Source: G020348385 sp964538085
GTDB lineage: Bacteria > Acidobacteriota > Aminicenantia > Aminicenantales > Aminicenantaceae
Reading direction: 5' to 3'
NCBI GenBank assembly: GCA_964538085.1
Contig: CAZIDF010000019.1
Span: forward strand, 3,621 to 67,620
DNA: 64,000 nt
A program made the position numbers and the translations under genes. Numbering within the stretch: position 1 is the stretch's first letter; each line of letters opens with the position of its first letter. The notes below the pieces were generated by a model, which made no database searches, was not told the DNA's origin, and saw nothing but the letters and a program-made list of their open reading frames with translations. Of the stretch, positions 45,785-55,551 are shown in pieces.

Positions 45785-46436
45785 GGATAATAATCCGTTG
45801 AGAAGGTTCTATTTAGGGGGTTTATTATACGATTGGATTTTGGAACCCTCCCTCGGCAATATAAAAAAAAAAGTGGCTCAGTTCGTTTCCCGGTACGACC
45901 TTTATCCTGTGATCGATATCTGTTGCGGTTCTGGAGTGCAGTGCAACCGATTGATCGAAAACCTAGGTGTATTCGGATTGGACCTTGATGACAGAATGAT
46001 ACACTATGCATCGTCAAAATATCCCCGCATCCCATTCCTGTGTGCCGATGCGGCAAGCATTCCTGTCAAGGATTCCAGTGTTAAAGGAGCGATCCTCTCC
46101 TATGCAATCCATGATAAATCTCCGGAAATGCGCACCAGAATTCTCCAAGAAGTCAAACGCATATTATATCCTGTAGGCAAGGTCCTGTTTGTCGACTTCG
46201 AATGTCCCTGGAATCGAATATCCAGGATGGCAAGTCTGTATATCTATGGGATAGAACGGATGGCAGGTAAGGACCACTTCAGAAACGGAAGACGCTTTTT
46301 ATCAGATGGAGGTTTGCGATTTTTTCTTGAACAAAACGGACTAGAGGAGATTGAAAGATATAATGTAGATTTGGCCCATACGGGTATCGTTGTGGCCAAG
46401 TTTATCGAACGAAACCGAGCATACATGGAGGACTGA
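45753..46436 (+). CDS. Class I SAM-dependent methyltransferase
   Basis: About 227 residues. The SAM-binding motif I VIDICCGSGVQ, an acidic strand end GLDLDDRM, and a motif with CADAASIPVKDSSV are clear and match UbiE-type Methyltransf_11 proteins; the DKSPEMRTRILQEVKRIL stretch is also typical. The start is uncertain: ATGs at 45726 to 45753 lie inside the gene upstream, and a TTG at 45798, after that gene's stop and an AGGGA, is a good alternative. The substrate is unknown. Confidence 0.85.
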   Translation: MLFFIPKRKSRDNNPLRRFYLGGLLYDWILEPSLGNIKKKVAQFVSRYDLYPVIDICCGSGVQCNRLIENLGVFGLDLDDRMIHYASSKYPRIPFLCADAASIPVKDSSVKGAILSYAIHDKSPEMRTRILQEVKRILYPVGKVLFVDFECPWNRISRMASLYIYGIERMAGKDHFRNGRRFLSDGGLRFFLEQNGLEEIERYNVDLAHTGIVVAKFIERNRAYMED

Positions 46437-46437
46437 A

Positions 46438-46941
46438 TTGAACACGAATTATTCCATTTTTACTGAAGTCCAGAGATTCCGACAATGGTGGGTATGGCTT
46501 TTGGTTTTGCTGGTTGCTGGAGTTTCCTGGTATGGATTTATTCAACAGATCGTGTTGAAGAAACCCTTTGGAAACAATCCTGCTCCGGATCCCGTGATGA
46601 TCATGATCTGGGTCATATTCGGATTATTCTTTCCTGTGTTGTTTTATTCCATAAAATTGGTCACAGAGGTACGTTATGATGGTCTGTACATAAGATTTTT
46701 CCCCCTACAATTCCATTCCCATAAAATCTCTTATCCAGAGGTAAAAAACTACGAGATACGCCAATATTCGTCTCTCAAAGAGTATGGCGGCTACGGAATT
46801 CGGTATGGAACGAAAGGTAAAGCCTATAATGTGTACGGAAACAAAGGAATCCAGTTTGAGTTTCAGGATGGAAAACAGTTGCTCGTGGGAACCCAGAAGC
46901 CCGAGGAATTCTATTCAGCTCTTACTTCGGTTGTGAGATAG
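46438..46941 (+). CDS. DUF6141 family membrane protein with TTG start
   Basis: 167-residue protein with two membrane segments (WWVWLLVLLVAGVSWYGF and MIMIWVIFGLFFPVLFY) and a soluble C-terminal PH-like beta domain (DGLYIRFFPLQFHSHKISY, GIQFEFQDGKQLLVGTQKPEE), the DUF6141 pattern. TTG at 46438 is chosen: GGAGG lies six bases before it and the protein then begins MNTNYSIFTEVQRFRQWW as in relatives. It begins one base after the stop of the methyltransferase gene. Function unknown. Confidence 0.83.
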   Translation: MNTNYSIFTEVQRFRQWWVWLLVLLVAGVSWYGFIQQIVLKKPFGNNPAPDPVMIMIWVIFGLFFPVLFYSIKLVTEVRYDGLYIRFFPLQFHSHKISYPEVKNYEIRQYSSLKEYGGYGIRYGTKGKAYNVYGNKGIQFEFQDGKQLLVGTQKPEEFYSALTSVVR

Positions 46942-47163
46942 ATTTTTTTTAGACAGATACACTCCATTTTTCCCGCCGTACAAGTTTTCAACACTTCAAC
47001 AATCACTGCATTTTCTTCTGAAGAATGAAACAGAAAAAAAGAGAGGAAAGCCGACCAAAAGGAAGACGCCTTTTTATAATTTTTATAAAAATGGATTTTC
47101 AAGCTTTTGTATTATATATTCATAAAGTCAATGAGACCGTTTTTAGCCTGAAAGGAATTTCAG

Positions 47164-48603
47164 ATGAAACTCCCGTCCAATAAAACGAAGATTATTTGCA
47201 CCATCGGACCTGCATCGCAAACTCGTGAAGTGATGCAAAGTTTGATACGAGCAGGCATGAACGTGGCCAGGCTCAACTTTGCTCATGGGGATCATAAAGG
47301 ACATAGGAAAGCTATAGAAACGGTTCGTTCTGCTGCCCAAAAGGTTGGGCGAAGAGTGGCTATTTTAGGCGATCTCCCCGGTCCAAAGCTGCGCATTGGG
47401 AACCTGGCCACGGAATTGGTAGAGTTGAAGGTCGGAGACATCTTGATCCTTACACCCGAGGATATCATCGGGGATAACAGCCGAGTTTCGGTGACCTTTG
47501 ACCGCCTCCATCAGGTGTTAAGTCCAGGTGATTCTATTTTTCTGAATGATGGTTTTATCCATCTTGAAGTAATCAAAATAGCAGGAAAGGACGTCCGGTG
47601 TCGAGTTCTGGTGGGGGGGGAACTGCGGTCACGCAAGGGAGTAAATTTGCCTGGCATTAGCCTGGGCAACTGCGCCTTCACCGAGCAAGATCTCCAGTGG
47701 CTGCGGTTCGCAAAGGAACTGGAGATCGATGCAATCAGTCAGTCTTTTGTGGAGTCAGGAGCCGATATTGCTGCTGTCAGAAAAGCGGCTGCAAATCTGG
47801 ATTACAATCCCTTCATTATTGCTAAGATCGAGCGATCGAAGGCTCTTGAGCATATAGACGAAATTCTTGAATTAGCCGATGGAATAATGATCGCTCGAGG
47901 AGACCTTGGAGTTGAAATGCCGATCGAGCAGATTGCCGTGGAACAGAAACAGCTCATGTATAAGGCAAATCTTCAGGGAAAACCGGTTATCACAGCGACA
48001 CAGATGCTGGAATCGATGACAAAAAATTTGCGCCCTACTCGCGCAGAAGTCACAGATGTTTCCAATGCGATACTCGACGGCACAGACTGCGTTATGCTCT
48101 CGGAAGAATCTGCTACAGGAAACTATCCTGTTGAGTCTACAGACATGATGACGAAAATTGCAGCGACTATCGAACCTCACATGTCCGGTTATCGCTCCTC
48201 GGAGATATTGGAAAAAGTCAACCTCGGAAGCAAGATAACTCTTAGAGATATGATTGTTTTAAACGTTGAGATGACGATAAGGCGCATATCTCCAGCTGCT
48301 GTCATCGTTCCCACGCTCAGCGGCATGACTGCTAGAAGTATAGCCAGGTTCAGGCCTTCTGTCTGGATAACTGCCGTTAGCTCGAGGGAATCAACCTGCC
48401 AAAAGCTACAATTCTCATACGGAATTTATCCCATGCATGAATCCAGTTTGCCAGAAAACTGGAATGATTATGCCAGAAGCTGGCTTGACGCCTACGACAT
48501 AGCAGGAAATCTTGTTATACTCACAGAGGGCCCTTCGACTAGATATCCCAAAACAAACAACAGAATGGAGATTATCAACTTGGGCTCACAGAATCAAGAA
48601 TAA
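47164..48603 (+). CDS. pyk: Pyruvate kinase
   Basis: 479-residue cytoplasmic enzyme that makes pyruvate and ATP from phosphoenolpyruvate and ADP. Conserved parts include the start KTKIICTIGPASQ, substrate loop LNFAHGDHKGH, GDLPGPKLRIG, the catalytic region IIAKIERSKALEHIDEI, the IARGDLGVEMP metal site, and GKPVITATQMLESM. The usual MLSGETA is MLSEESA here, a small change. AAAGGA precedes the ATG. It starts an operon with a glucan phosphorylase and a hexose phosphomutase, so glycogen use and lower glycolysis are probably tied together. Confidence 0.95.
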   Translation: MKLPSNKTKIICTIGPASQTREVMQSLIRAGMNVARLNFAHGDHKGHRKAIETVRSAAQKVGRRVAILGDLPGPKLRIGNLATELVELKVGDILILTPEDIIGDNSRVSVTFDRLHQVLSPGDSIFLNDGFIHLEVIKIAGKDVRCRVLVGGELRSRKGVNLPGISLGNCAFTEQDLQWLRFAKELEIDAISQSFVESGADIAAVRKAAANLDYNPFIIAKIERSKALEHIDEILELADGIMIARGDLGVEMPIEQIAVEQKQLMYKANLQGKPVITATQMLESMTKNLRPTRAEVTDVSNAILDGTDCVMLSEESATGNYPVESTDMMTKIAATIEPHMSGYRSSEILEKVNLGSKITLRDMIVLNVEMTIRRISPAAVIVPTLSGMTARSIARFRPSVWITAVSSRESTCQKLQFSYGIYPMHESSLPENWNDYARSWLDAYDIAGNLVILTEGPSTRYPKTNNRMEIINLGSQNQE

Positions 48604-48624
48604 GGAGATTCAACTAAAAGAGAG

Positions 48625-50754
48625 ATGGATATTGCTCAGAAAGAATTCCCAAATCTGCCAAAAAAACTTTTCGGACTTAGCGATCTAGCTAACAATCTCT
48701 GGTGGAGCTGGCACCCGTCAGCCAGAATGCTTTTTAAAATGCTTAACCGTCAGGCTTGGAAAGAAAGTGGCCATAATCCTGTTATATTGCTCCGCCAATT
48801 ATCCAAGGAGGATTTTGAAAACGCATCGAATGACCCAGAATATCTGCGTCACTATGGTTTGGTACAAGCTCTCTTTCGGAGAGATATGGATACGACAGGT
48901 GGGCGATTTTTAGAAGATAATATTGATCCGAAACATTATTCATGCGCATTCTTTTCAGCAGAATATGGCCTGCATCATTCCTTGCCTTTTTATGCCGGTG
49001 GACTGGGATTCCTTGCCGGTGATTTTCTCAAAGAAAGCAGTGATCTAAAAATACCTTTGGTGGCCGTAGGTTTTATGTATCCAGAAGGCTATGTCCATCA
49101 GCGAATTCGGGAAGATGGTTGGCAAGAGAATGTGGATCAAACCCTGGACCGGGAGACTGCCTCAATCTCTAGAGTTTTGGACAATAATGGAAATCAAATT
49201 GTGATAGAAGTGCCCCTCATTCAGCCCGCTATTCACGTGGCGGTATGGAATATTGCGGTTGGCCGCATACCACTCTACCTATTGGATACGGATATTGAGA
49301 TCAACGATCCTTGGAACCGGAGGATATCTCAGTATCTTTATGTTAGCGATATCGAGCAGAGATTGCGGCAGGAAATTGTGTTGGGCATTGGAGGATCCCA
49401 AGTTCTTGATACCCTTGGAATCAAGCATTCTATCTGCCACTTGAATGAGGGCCATGCAGCGTTTGCTTTGTTGGAACGTATCAGAGAACGATTGGGGGAT
49501 GGGATGAGCTATGAGGAGGCTGTTCAGCAAGTCCGTGAGACATCTGTTTTCACCACACACACACCAGTCTCTGCTGGGCTTGATGTGTTTCCATTTGAAC
49601 TCATGGAAAAGTATTTTTATTCATACTGGCCGGCATTTGGTCTGAATCGCGAGAAATTTTTTCAGCTGGGAATCCATCCTGTTGATCCTAATGCGGGTTT
49701 TAATATGACAGCCTTCTCCCTCAGGATGTCGGGATATCGTAACGCAGTGAGTAAGAGACACGGAGAAGTTGCCCGGTCGATGTGGAAATCTCTATGGCCT
49801 GATACTCCTGATGAAAAAATTCCAATTGATTATGTGACGAATGGTGTCCATGTGCCAACCTGGTTGTGCCCCAAAATCAAGCTGCTTCTTGATAAATATT
49901 TAGGTCCTGATTGGCTTGAAAACCATGACGATCCTGCTGTATGGAAGTTATTAGACGATATTCCGGATGAAGAACTGTGGAAAACCCACTACTGGTTGAA
50001 AATCAAACTGATCGATGCTATTCGCGAGAAATCCCGACAGCGCTGGACGAATGATCGTGTCAGCCCTTCTCTTTCCATAACTGGGGGATCTTTTCTCGAT
50101 CCTTCGGTATTGACACTCGGCTTTGCCCGGCGTTTTGCTACTTATAAGCGGGCAGATCTCCTTTTCTATGACTTGGAGAGGTTGAAAAAAATTTTGAATC
50201 ACCGTTGGCGCCCTCTTCAAATCATCTTTGCTGGCAAAGCTCACCCCGCTGATGACCCTGGGAAACGCCTGATTCAAAAAGTGTTCAATATGGCTAGAAA
50301 TCCCGAGCTGGGTGGGCGCATAGCTTTTTTAGAAGACTATGGGGAGCAATTTGCACAATATCTCGTACATGGGGTGGAGGTCTGGCTTAACAATCCTCTG
50401 CCGCCTATGGAAGCCTGTGGCACAAGCGGCATGAAGGCAGCCTTGAATGGTGTGCCACACCTGAGCATTATGGACGGTTGGTGGATAGAAGGATATAACG
50501 GGAAGAATGGATGGGCCTTCGGTGAGCATGAGGAGGGGGGCAACAGGGATCAAGCTGATGCAGAAGCCATCTATCAGATTTTAGAGAACGAAATTATACC
50601 CCTTTATTATCAAGTTTCAGACGATGGCATCCCTCATGGATGGGTAAAGGTGATGAAGGAGTCTATGAAAAGCAATGGGCCGAGGTTTTCTGCCCAACGA
50701 ATGGTTAAAGAATATATAAAGAAATTTTATACAGATGCTTTAAAAAAGGCATAG
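48625..50754 (+). CDS. glgP: Alpha-glucan (glycogen/maltodextrin) phosphorylase
   Basis: 709-residue GT35 enzyme that releases glucose 1-phosphate from alpha-1,4-glucans. It begins with a DUF3417-like N-terminus (LSDLANNLWWSWHPSARMLF), typical of the short bacterial/archaeal class, followed by SAEYGLHHSLPFYAGGLGFLAGD. The pyridoxal-phosphate site is in ACGTSGMKAALNG. Length is that of the short class (about 700), not the 800+ of E. coli GlgP. It starts 21 bases after pyk and ends 11 bases before the mutase gene. Confidence 0.95.
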   Translation: MDIAQKEFPNLPKKLFGLSDLANNLWWSWHPSARMLFKMLNRQAWKESGHNPVILLRQLSKEDFENASNDPEYLRHYGLVQALFRRDMDTTGGRFLEDNIDPKHYSCAFFSAEYGLHHSLPFYAGGLGFLAGDFLKESSDLKIPLVAVGFMYPEGYVHQRIREDGWQENVDQTLDRETASISRVLDNNGNQIVIEVPLIQPAIHVAVWNIAVGRIPLYLLDTDIEINDPWNRRISQYLYVSDIEQRLRQEIVLGIGGSQVLDTLGIKHSICHLNEGHAAFALLERIRERLGDGMSYEEAVQQVRETSVFTTHTPVSAGLDVFPFELMEKYFYSYWPAFGLNREKFFQLGIHPVDPNAGFNMTAFSLRMSGYRNAVSKRHGEVARSMWKSLWPDTPDEKIPIDYVTNGVHVPTWLCPKIKLLLDKYLGPDWLENHDDPAVWKLLDDIPDEELWKTHYWLKIKLIDAIREKSRQRWTNDRVSPSLSITGGSFLDPSVLTLGFARRFATYKRADLLFYDLERLKKILNHRWRPLQIIFAGKAHPADDPGKRLIQKVFNMARNPELGGRIAFLEDYGEQFAQYLVHGVEVWLNNPLPPMEACGTSGMKAALNGVPHLSIMDGWWIEGYNGKNGWAFGEHEEGGNRDQADAEAIYQILENEIIPLYYQVSDDGIPHGWVKVMKESMKSNGPRFSAQRMVKEYIKKFYTDALKKA

Positions 50755-50765
50755 GAGATAAAAAA

Positions 50766-52127
50766 ATGGGGGGAATATTTAAGGCTTATGATATCAGAGG
50801 CTCCTATCCCGATGAACTGAACGAGATAACTGCTGAAAAGATCGGGGCGTGTTTTGTTCATATGTTGAAAGCCAGCAGGATTGTGGTCGGACGCGATATG
50901 CGACTTTCTGCTTCATCTCTTGCCAAAGCATTAATACAAGGAGCTGTCTCTGCAGGGGCTTCGGTTACAGATATTGGGATAGTCTCCACTCCTTTGCTCT
51001 ACTATGCCATCATTGAAGGGAAATTTGAGGGCGGAGCAATGGTTACAGCTTCCCATCTCCCCGGTGGAATGAATGGTTTTAAGCTTTGCCGAGAAGATGC
51101 GATCCCGTTGAGTGGGGACCATGGTCTGCCTGCATTGGAGCGGTTAGTCAGAAAAAAAACACCTGCCCAAAAACACTCATTTAAGGAAGGTGCTTACCAG
51201 AAAATTGATTTCATGGATAAGTACATAGATAGGCTGGTCGATTTTGTCCTTGAACCAAAGCCACTGAAAATTGTCGTTGATGCAGGAAATGGCATGGCCG
51301 GCCCTGAAGTTCTTCTTCTGCTTAAAAGATTTCCAGCCTGGAAATTGGTCCCCATGTATATGGAGCCAGATGGAAGCTTTCCTCATCATATTGCCAATCC
51401 TCTTATACCATCGGCCACAAGGGATTTACAGGCCTTAGTTTTAAAAGAAAAAGCGGATTTAGGAGTGGCCTTTGATGGAGATGCAGACCGCTGTGGATTT
51501 ATCGATGAAAAAGGAGAAAGAATCCCGGAAGACCTTGTTACTGGTCTTATTGCCGAATTCCTTCTAAAAAATGAGCCCGGATCGACTATCCTTTACGATC
51601 TTCGTTCCAGCCGAGTTGTACCTGAGGTCATTTCTGATTGGGGAGGGAAAGCCATACGCAGTCGAGTCGGACATGCCTTTATCAAGGATAAGATGAGAAC
51701 AGAGAATGCCATTTTTGCCGGTGAACTATCCGGACATTATTACTACAGGGATATGGGATTTACCGACAATGGCATCTTTACCATGATTCAAATGTTAAAC
51801 TTTTTGTCTTTGAAGGATATCCCTCTTTCCCGTTTGATACAGCCTCTTAAAAAGTATTGTTCAACAGGAGAAATCAATATGCGGGTAGAAAAAAGGGAGG
51901 CTGTTTTTTCTGCTCTTGGAGCCAAATATCATGACTCTCGAGAAGATCACCTGGATGGCTTGACAGTGGAATATGATTCCTGGTGGTTTAACCTGAGAGC
52001 GTCAAATACAGAACCGCTCATGCGGTTGAATTTAGAAGCGAAAGATTCAAAAATTCTGGAAGAAAAAAGGCAGGAGGTTATTAAATTTATTGGTGATTTA
52101 GACCCATCCTTCACAATAAAGGCTTAG
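50766..52127 (+). CDS. Phosphoglucomutase/phosphomannomutase
   Basis: 453-residue alpha-D-phosphohexomutase. The phosphoserine is Ser96 in VTASHLPGGMNGFKL (family pattern TASHNP; Leu replaces Asn here). The magnesium loop is FDGDADRCGF, the sugar-binding loop GELSGHYYYRD, and the phosphate-binding end RASNTEPLMRLNLEA. It converts glucose 1-phosphate to glucose 6-phosphate or mannose phosphates likewise. After the upstream phosphorylase, it would feed glucose 1-phosphate into glycolysis, where pyk acts last. Which sugar it prefers cannot be told from sequence. Confidence 0.93.
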   Translation: MGGIFKAYDIRGSYPDELNEITAEKIGACFVHMLKASRIVVGRDMRLSASSLAKALIQGAVSAGASVTDIGIVSTPLLYYAIIEGKFEGGAMVTASHLPGGMNGFKLCREDAIPLSGDHGLPALERLVRKKTPAQKHSFKEGAYQKIDFMDKYIDRLVDFVLEPKPLKIVVDAGNGMAGPEVLLLLKRFPAWKLVPMYMEPDGSFPHHIANPLIPSATRDLQALVLKEKADLGVAFDGDADRCGFIDEKGERIPEDLVTGLIAEFLLKNEPGSTILYDLRSSRVVPEVISDWGGKAIRSRVGHAFIKDKMRTENAIFAGELSGHYYYRDMGFTDNGIFTMIQMLNFLSLKDIPLSRLIQPLKKYCSTGEINMRVEKREAVFSALGAKYHDSREDHLDGLTVEYDSWWFNLRASNTEPLMRLNLEAKDSKILEEKRQEVIKFIGDLDPSFTIKA

Positions 52128-52335
52128 GATTAACCGATTGAGAAAGTGGATGATTATAATCATTTCTTTTTGAGGTTCGAACAAGTGTAGCTAAATGAAG
52201 TTCATTTTGGTCCAGGAATGGAGGTTCAACAGCCACAGGAGCTAAATTGTTATGCTTGATTTTAAAATAATTTTATCGTGATATAATGAATCCAGATCTT
52301 TTCTGGGAAAAACTAAACATGGAAAGGCATCAATC

Positions 52336-52728
52336 ATGATTTTGGCAGATCTAATCTTCGCCCTGGGAGCTGCTTTATTTATTACAGTTGTTTTTGCCGT
52401 GCTGAGTCGCAAATCCCGCTCTTTACGCCAGGTGCTTATTTTTTTTCTTATCGTATTTTTTGCGGCTTGGGCTGGTGGGATATGGATTACTCCTGTCGGG
52501 CCTACTTTTTTGGGGGTGTATTGGATATCCTTTTTTGTAGCTGGCCTGATTTTTGCTCTGGTATTGGAAGTATTAGCATCGTTTTCTTCTCGTTTTCCCA
52601 GAGCTCTCGAAAAGGAAATCCGTCAGGAAGAAGAATCAGTTGAACTTATAATTGGGATATCCTTTTTGATTCTATGCCTTGCGTTTGGTATTGTCATTAT
52701 TCTGGGCTACCTCCACCATAGACATTAA
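52336..52728 (+). CDS. Small membrane protein, unknown
   Basis: 130 residues with about four membrane segments (LIFALGAALFITVVFAVL, IFFLIVFFAAWAGGIW, YWISFFVAGLIFALVLEVL, ISFLILCLAFGIVIILGYL) and a charged loop (ALEKEIRQEEESVE). A TATAAT at 52282-52287 lies 48 bases upstream, with no good -35 box. It stands alone between the glycogen operon and the convergent proton-pump gene. No family recognised. Confidence 0.7.
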   Translation: MILADLIFALGAALFITVVFAVLSRKSRSLRQVLIFFLIVFFAAWAGGIWITPVGPTFLGVYWISFFVAGLIFALVLEVLASFSSRFPRALEKEIRQEEESVELIIGISFLILCLAFGIVIILGYLHHRH

Positions 52729-52817
52729 GAGTGATAGTTAGAAAACCTCAGATTTTAGATACGGTTTGCCTAACCACAACTGATAGAGCGATTCGGCAAA
52801 TCCTGAGAAAAGATTGA

Positions 52818-55301
52818 TTATCTTTTTTTGGCCAATAAGCCCGGATGGTGAGGGTCAAATATCCGAAGTGCCACCAATTTGACTTGATCATTAACTATGA
52901 ACCAGGCCAGAGCATATCCCCAAACCAGCAGCGCCCATTTCCATCCTAAAGGAGCCATGAACAGACCAAAGACAGAAATTAAAGTAGCCAGCATTTGTGT
53001 GCCAAAAACAGCTGCCAGAAGGATTGGTGCTGGCCTATAAGTCCAGAAGGGCCCCCGCGTACGGGTAATGAAAATGGTTAGGTGTCCTGCCACCGATAAC
53101 TTCAGATACATCAGGGTCTGGATCATCTCCCTGCTGAGGTGAAAGACACGTTCCCCCAGGTAGAAAAGGCCAAAGGATGCAAACACCCCAGTTATTCCCA
53201 ACAGCGTTGCTAGGCCCAATACAAAGTGCATGTTCCACTTTTCTGGCTTATCAGAATAACGGGTGCGGTCATAGGCAATCGATAAAATAGCTCCATCGTT
53301 CAACAGAGCTAGGAGGACGATCATCACTGCTGTTACAGGGTAAAAATTGAATACCAATATAGATAGGGTCATAAATAGCAACACCCGAATGGTCTCAGCT
53401 ATACGATAAGTGGCATAGTGGTTCATACGTTGAAATATCTTGCGGCTTTCTTTGATGGCATCGATGATTACAGAGAGGCCGGGAGTTAGCAGGACGATGT
53501 CTGCAGCTGACCGGGCTGCGTCTGTTGCCCCAGAGACAGCAATGCCAACATCTGCTTTTTTCAGAGCGGGAGCGTCGTTGACACCATCGCCAGTCATGCC
53601 CACAATATGGCCTCGTTGTTGAAGTGTTTGTACGATATGGTATTTGTGCTCAGGGAAGACTTGAGCGAAGCCGTCGGTATTCTCGATGATTTCAGAAAGC
53701 TGGCCGGCTTGGTAGTGTTGTGTTTCACTGAAAATATTTGCATCTGTAATATTTTTGCCCAATTGCAGCTGAGAGGAAATTTCCTTGGCTATAGCGATGT
53801 TGTCTCCGGTGAGCATCTTCACCTTAATGCCCATTTGTTCCGCTGTTTCGATGGTAGCTCTAGAGTCTTCTCTGGGAGGATCATAAAGGGGGATTACGCC
53901 CTGAAATTGCCAAGACTCTTTCCCATCGGTTTGGGCTACACCCAATGTGCGGAAACCTCGAGAAGCGAACTTGTTTACCGCTTCCTCGACTTGAGATCGA
54001 ATAGAGGATGCATTGGCGGACAGATCCAGAATAACTTGCGGTGCACCTTTTGTTACCTTAAAGATATTTCCGTCAGATCCTTTTATCGTGGCTTCTGTGC
54101 GTTTGTGAACAGGATCAAAGGGCAGGAAATGGACAATATGGTACGAATCCAGTTGATGGACATCTTTTAAGCTGCTGAGCACTGCCATATCGATTGGATC
54201 CTGATCTTCAGCATTGGAAGCTAAAGCAGCATTGAGGATCAGTTTTCCAGGCTCTGTCTTTCCTATAGGGGTGGGTTCTCCCAGGGTCAGTTTGTTTTGA
54301 GTTAACGTTCCCGTTTTGTCTGAGCACAAAACATCGATTCCAGCCATTTCTTCAATAGAAGTCAGCCGGCTAACAATGGCCTGCTTTAGGGCCAGAAATC
54401 GTGCTCCTACCGCTAATGTGACTGACAATACTGTTGGCATGGCCACAGGAATTGCTGCCACTGTCAAGACCAGCGCGAATTCCAGGGTAGTGATCATCTT
54501 GTTCCCCCGGAAAAGCGCCACAGCCAGGATTAGAATCATCAGAAACGCGGCAGCGATGATGAGGTAGTTGCCAATTTTCAAAACAGCACGTTGGAAATGA
54601 CTGACAGTGTGGGTAGTCTCCAATAGGTGGGCAGTCCTACCAAGATAAGTGTCTTGACCAGTGGCATATACCAGAGCATCATTTTCTCCCTGTCGAATGA
54701 TCGATGACGAAAACACCTTGTCTTCTTGTTTTTTCGTGACAGGGAGGGACTCACCTGTAAGAGCAGATTGATCCACTTCTATACCATCCCCTTCGAGAAG
54801 TTTGGCGTCCGCTGGCACAATGGCACCTATATGGAGACGAATGATGTCTCCGGGAACCAATTCCCGTGAAGGGATTGTCGTCCATTTGTTGTTTCGTTTA
54901 ACCCTGGACTCAGGTGCCAGTGTTTTTTTAAGTGCGGCAATGGTGTTGCTTGCCTTATGTTCTTCCCAGAAGCCGACAATACCATTCGCCAATAGCAATG
55001 TTAGAATGATGCCAAAATCCTCCCAGTGCTGTACAACTCCCGACAGGAGTGCGGCTATCTCGATCATCCAAGCAATTGGTCCCCAGAAGTAGGAGAGGAA
55101 TCTCAGGATTGGATTGACTTTTTCCTCGCGAAGTTCATTATAACCATATTGACCGAGTCGTTGCAGGGCTTCTCCCTGGCTAAGACCATCCGGAGAAGTG
55201 CCAAGATGCTTCTCCATCTCGATGAGGGGCATGGCATAAGTCTGATCCTCTTCTAATTTGGGTACTGCGGCGTCCGTGACTTTGTTACTTTTTTGTCCCA
55301 T
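52818..55301 (-). CDS. P3A-type plasma-membrane proton-pumping ATPase
   Basis: 827-residue P-type ATPase. The phosphorylated Asp328 sits in CSDKTGTLT, the actuator motif is LTGESLPVT and the hinge motif is GDGVNDAPALKKADVG. The N-terminus (GLSQGEALQRLGQYGYNEL, then FWGPIAWMIEIAALLSGVVQHWEDF) and lack of long N- or C-terminal tails match the P3A H+-ATPases known from plants and fungi and some bacteria and archaea. It should export protons at ATP cost, making a membrane potential or adjusting pH. It is alone on the minus strand with AT-rich upstream sequence. Confidence 0.93.
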   Translation of the reverse strand: MGQKSNKVTDAAVPKLEEDQTYAMPLIEMEKHLGTSPDGLSQGEALQRLGQYGYNELREEKVNPILRFLSYFWGPIAWMIEIAALLSGVVQHWEDFGIILTLLLANGIVGFWEEHKASNTIAALKKTLAPESRVKRNNKWTTIPSRELVPGDIIRLHIGAIVPADAKLLEGDGIEVDQSALTGESLPVTKKQEDKVFSSSIIRQGENDALVYATGQDTYLGRTAHLLETTHTVSHFQRAVLKIGNYLIIAAAFLMILILAVALFRGNKMITTLEFALVLTVAAIPVAMPTVLSVTLAVGARFLALKQAIVSRLTSIEEMAGIDVLCSDKTGTLTQNKLTLGEPTPIGKTEPGKLILNAALASNAEDQDPIDMAVLSSLKDVHQLDSYHIVHFLPFDPVHKRTEATIKGSDGNIFKVTKGAPQVILDLSANASSIRSQVEEAVNKFASRGFRTLGVAQTDGKESWQFQGVIPLYDPPREDSRATIETAEQMGIKVKMLTGDNIAIAKEISSQLQLGKNITDANIFSETQHYQAGQLSEIIENTDGFAQVFPEHKYHIVQTLQQRGHIVGMTGDGVNDAPALKKADVGIAVSGATDAARSAADIVLLTPGLSVIIDAIKESRKIFQRMNHYATYRIAETIRVLLFMTLSILVFNFYPVTAVMIVLLALLNDGAILSIAYDRTRYSDKPEKWNMHFVLGLATLLGITGVFASFGLFYLGERVFHLSREMIQTLMYLKLSVAGHLTIFITRTRGPFWTYRPAPILLAAVFGTQMLATLISVFGLFMAPLGWKWALLVWGYALAWFIVNDQVKLVALRIFDPHHPGLLAKKR

Positions 55302-55551
55302 TTTGTTATTTCATTCCTCATCTATTAGGAAGAGCAGTTATGTTATTTTTTACGGCTTCATATGTAAAATGTTATTCAGATAATAATTAGATCCAACCGC
55401 TACTCTGCTGTTTAGCTCAATTGCAATGCATTATATCATATATTAAATATGTTAACTTAGATCTACAAATTCATGTTTATTGCAGAATTTCCTCCTCCTT
55501 GACAGATTGAGCAGCATAAGCTTTTTTAAAACTCGGCTGTGGAGAAAATTT

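Noticed and set aside
55310..55500. Promoter for the proton ATPase on the minus strand (TTAACA and TATAAT)
   Set aside because: The boxes are only 14 bases apart and lie about 130 bases from the start; too weak to call.
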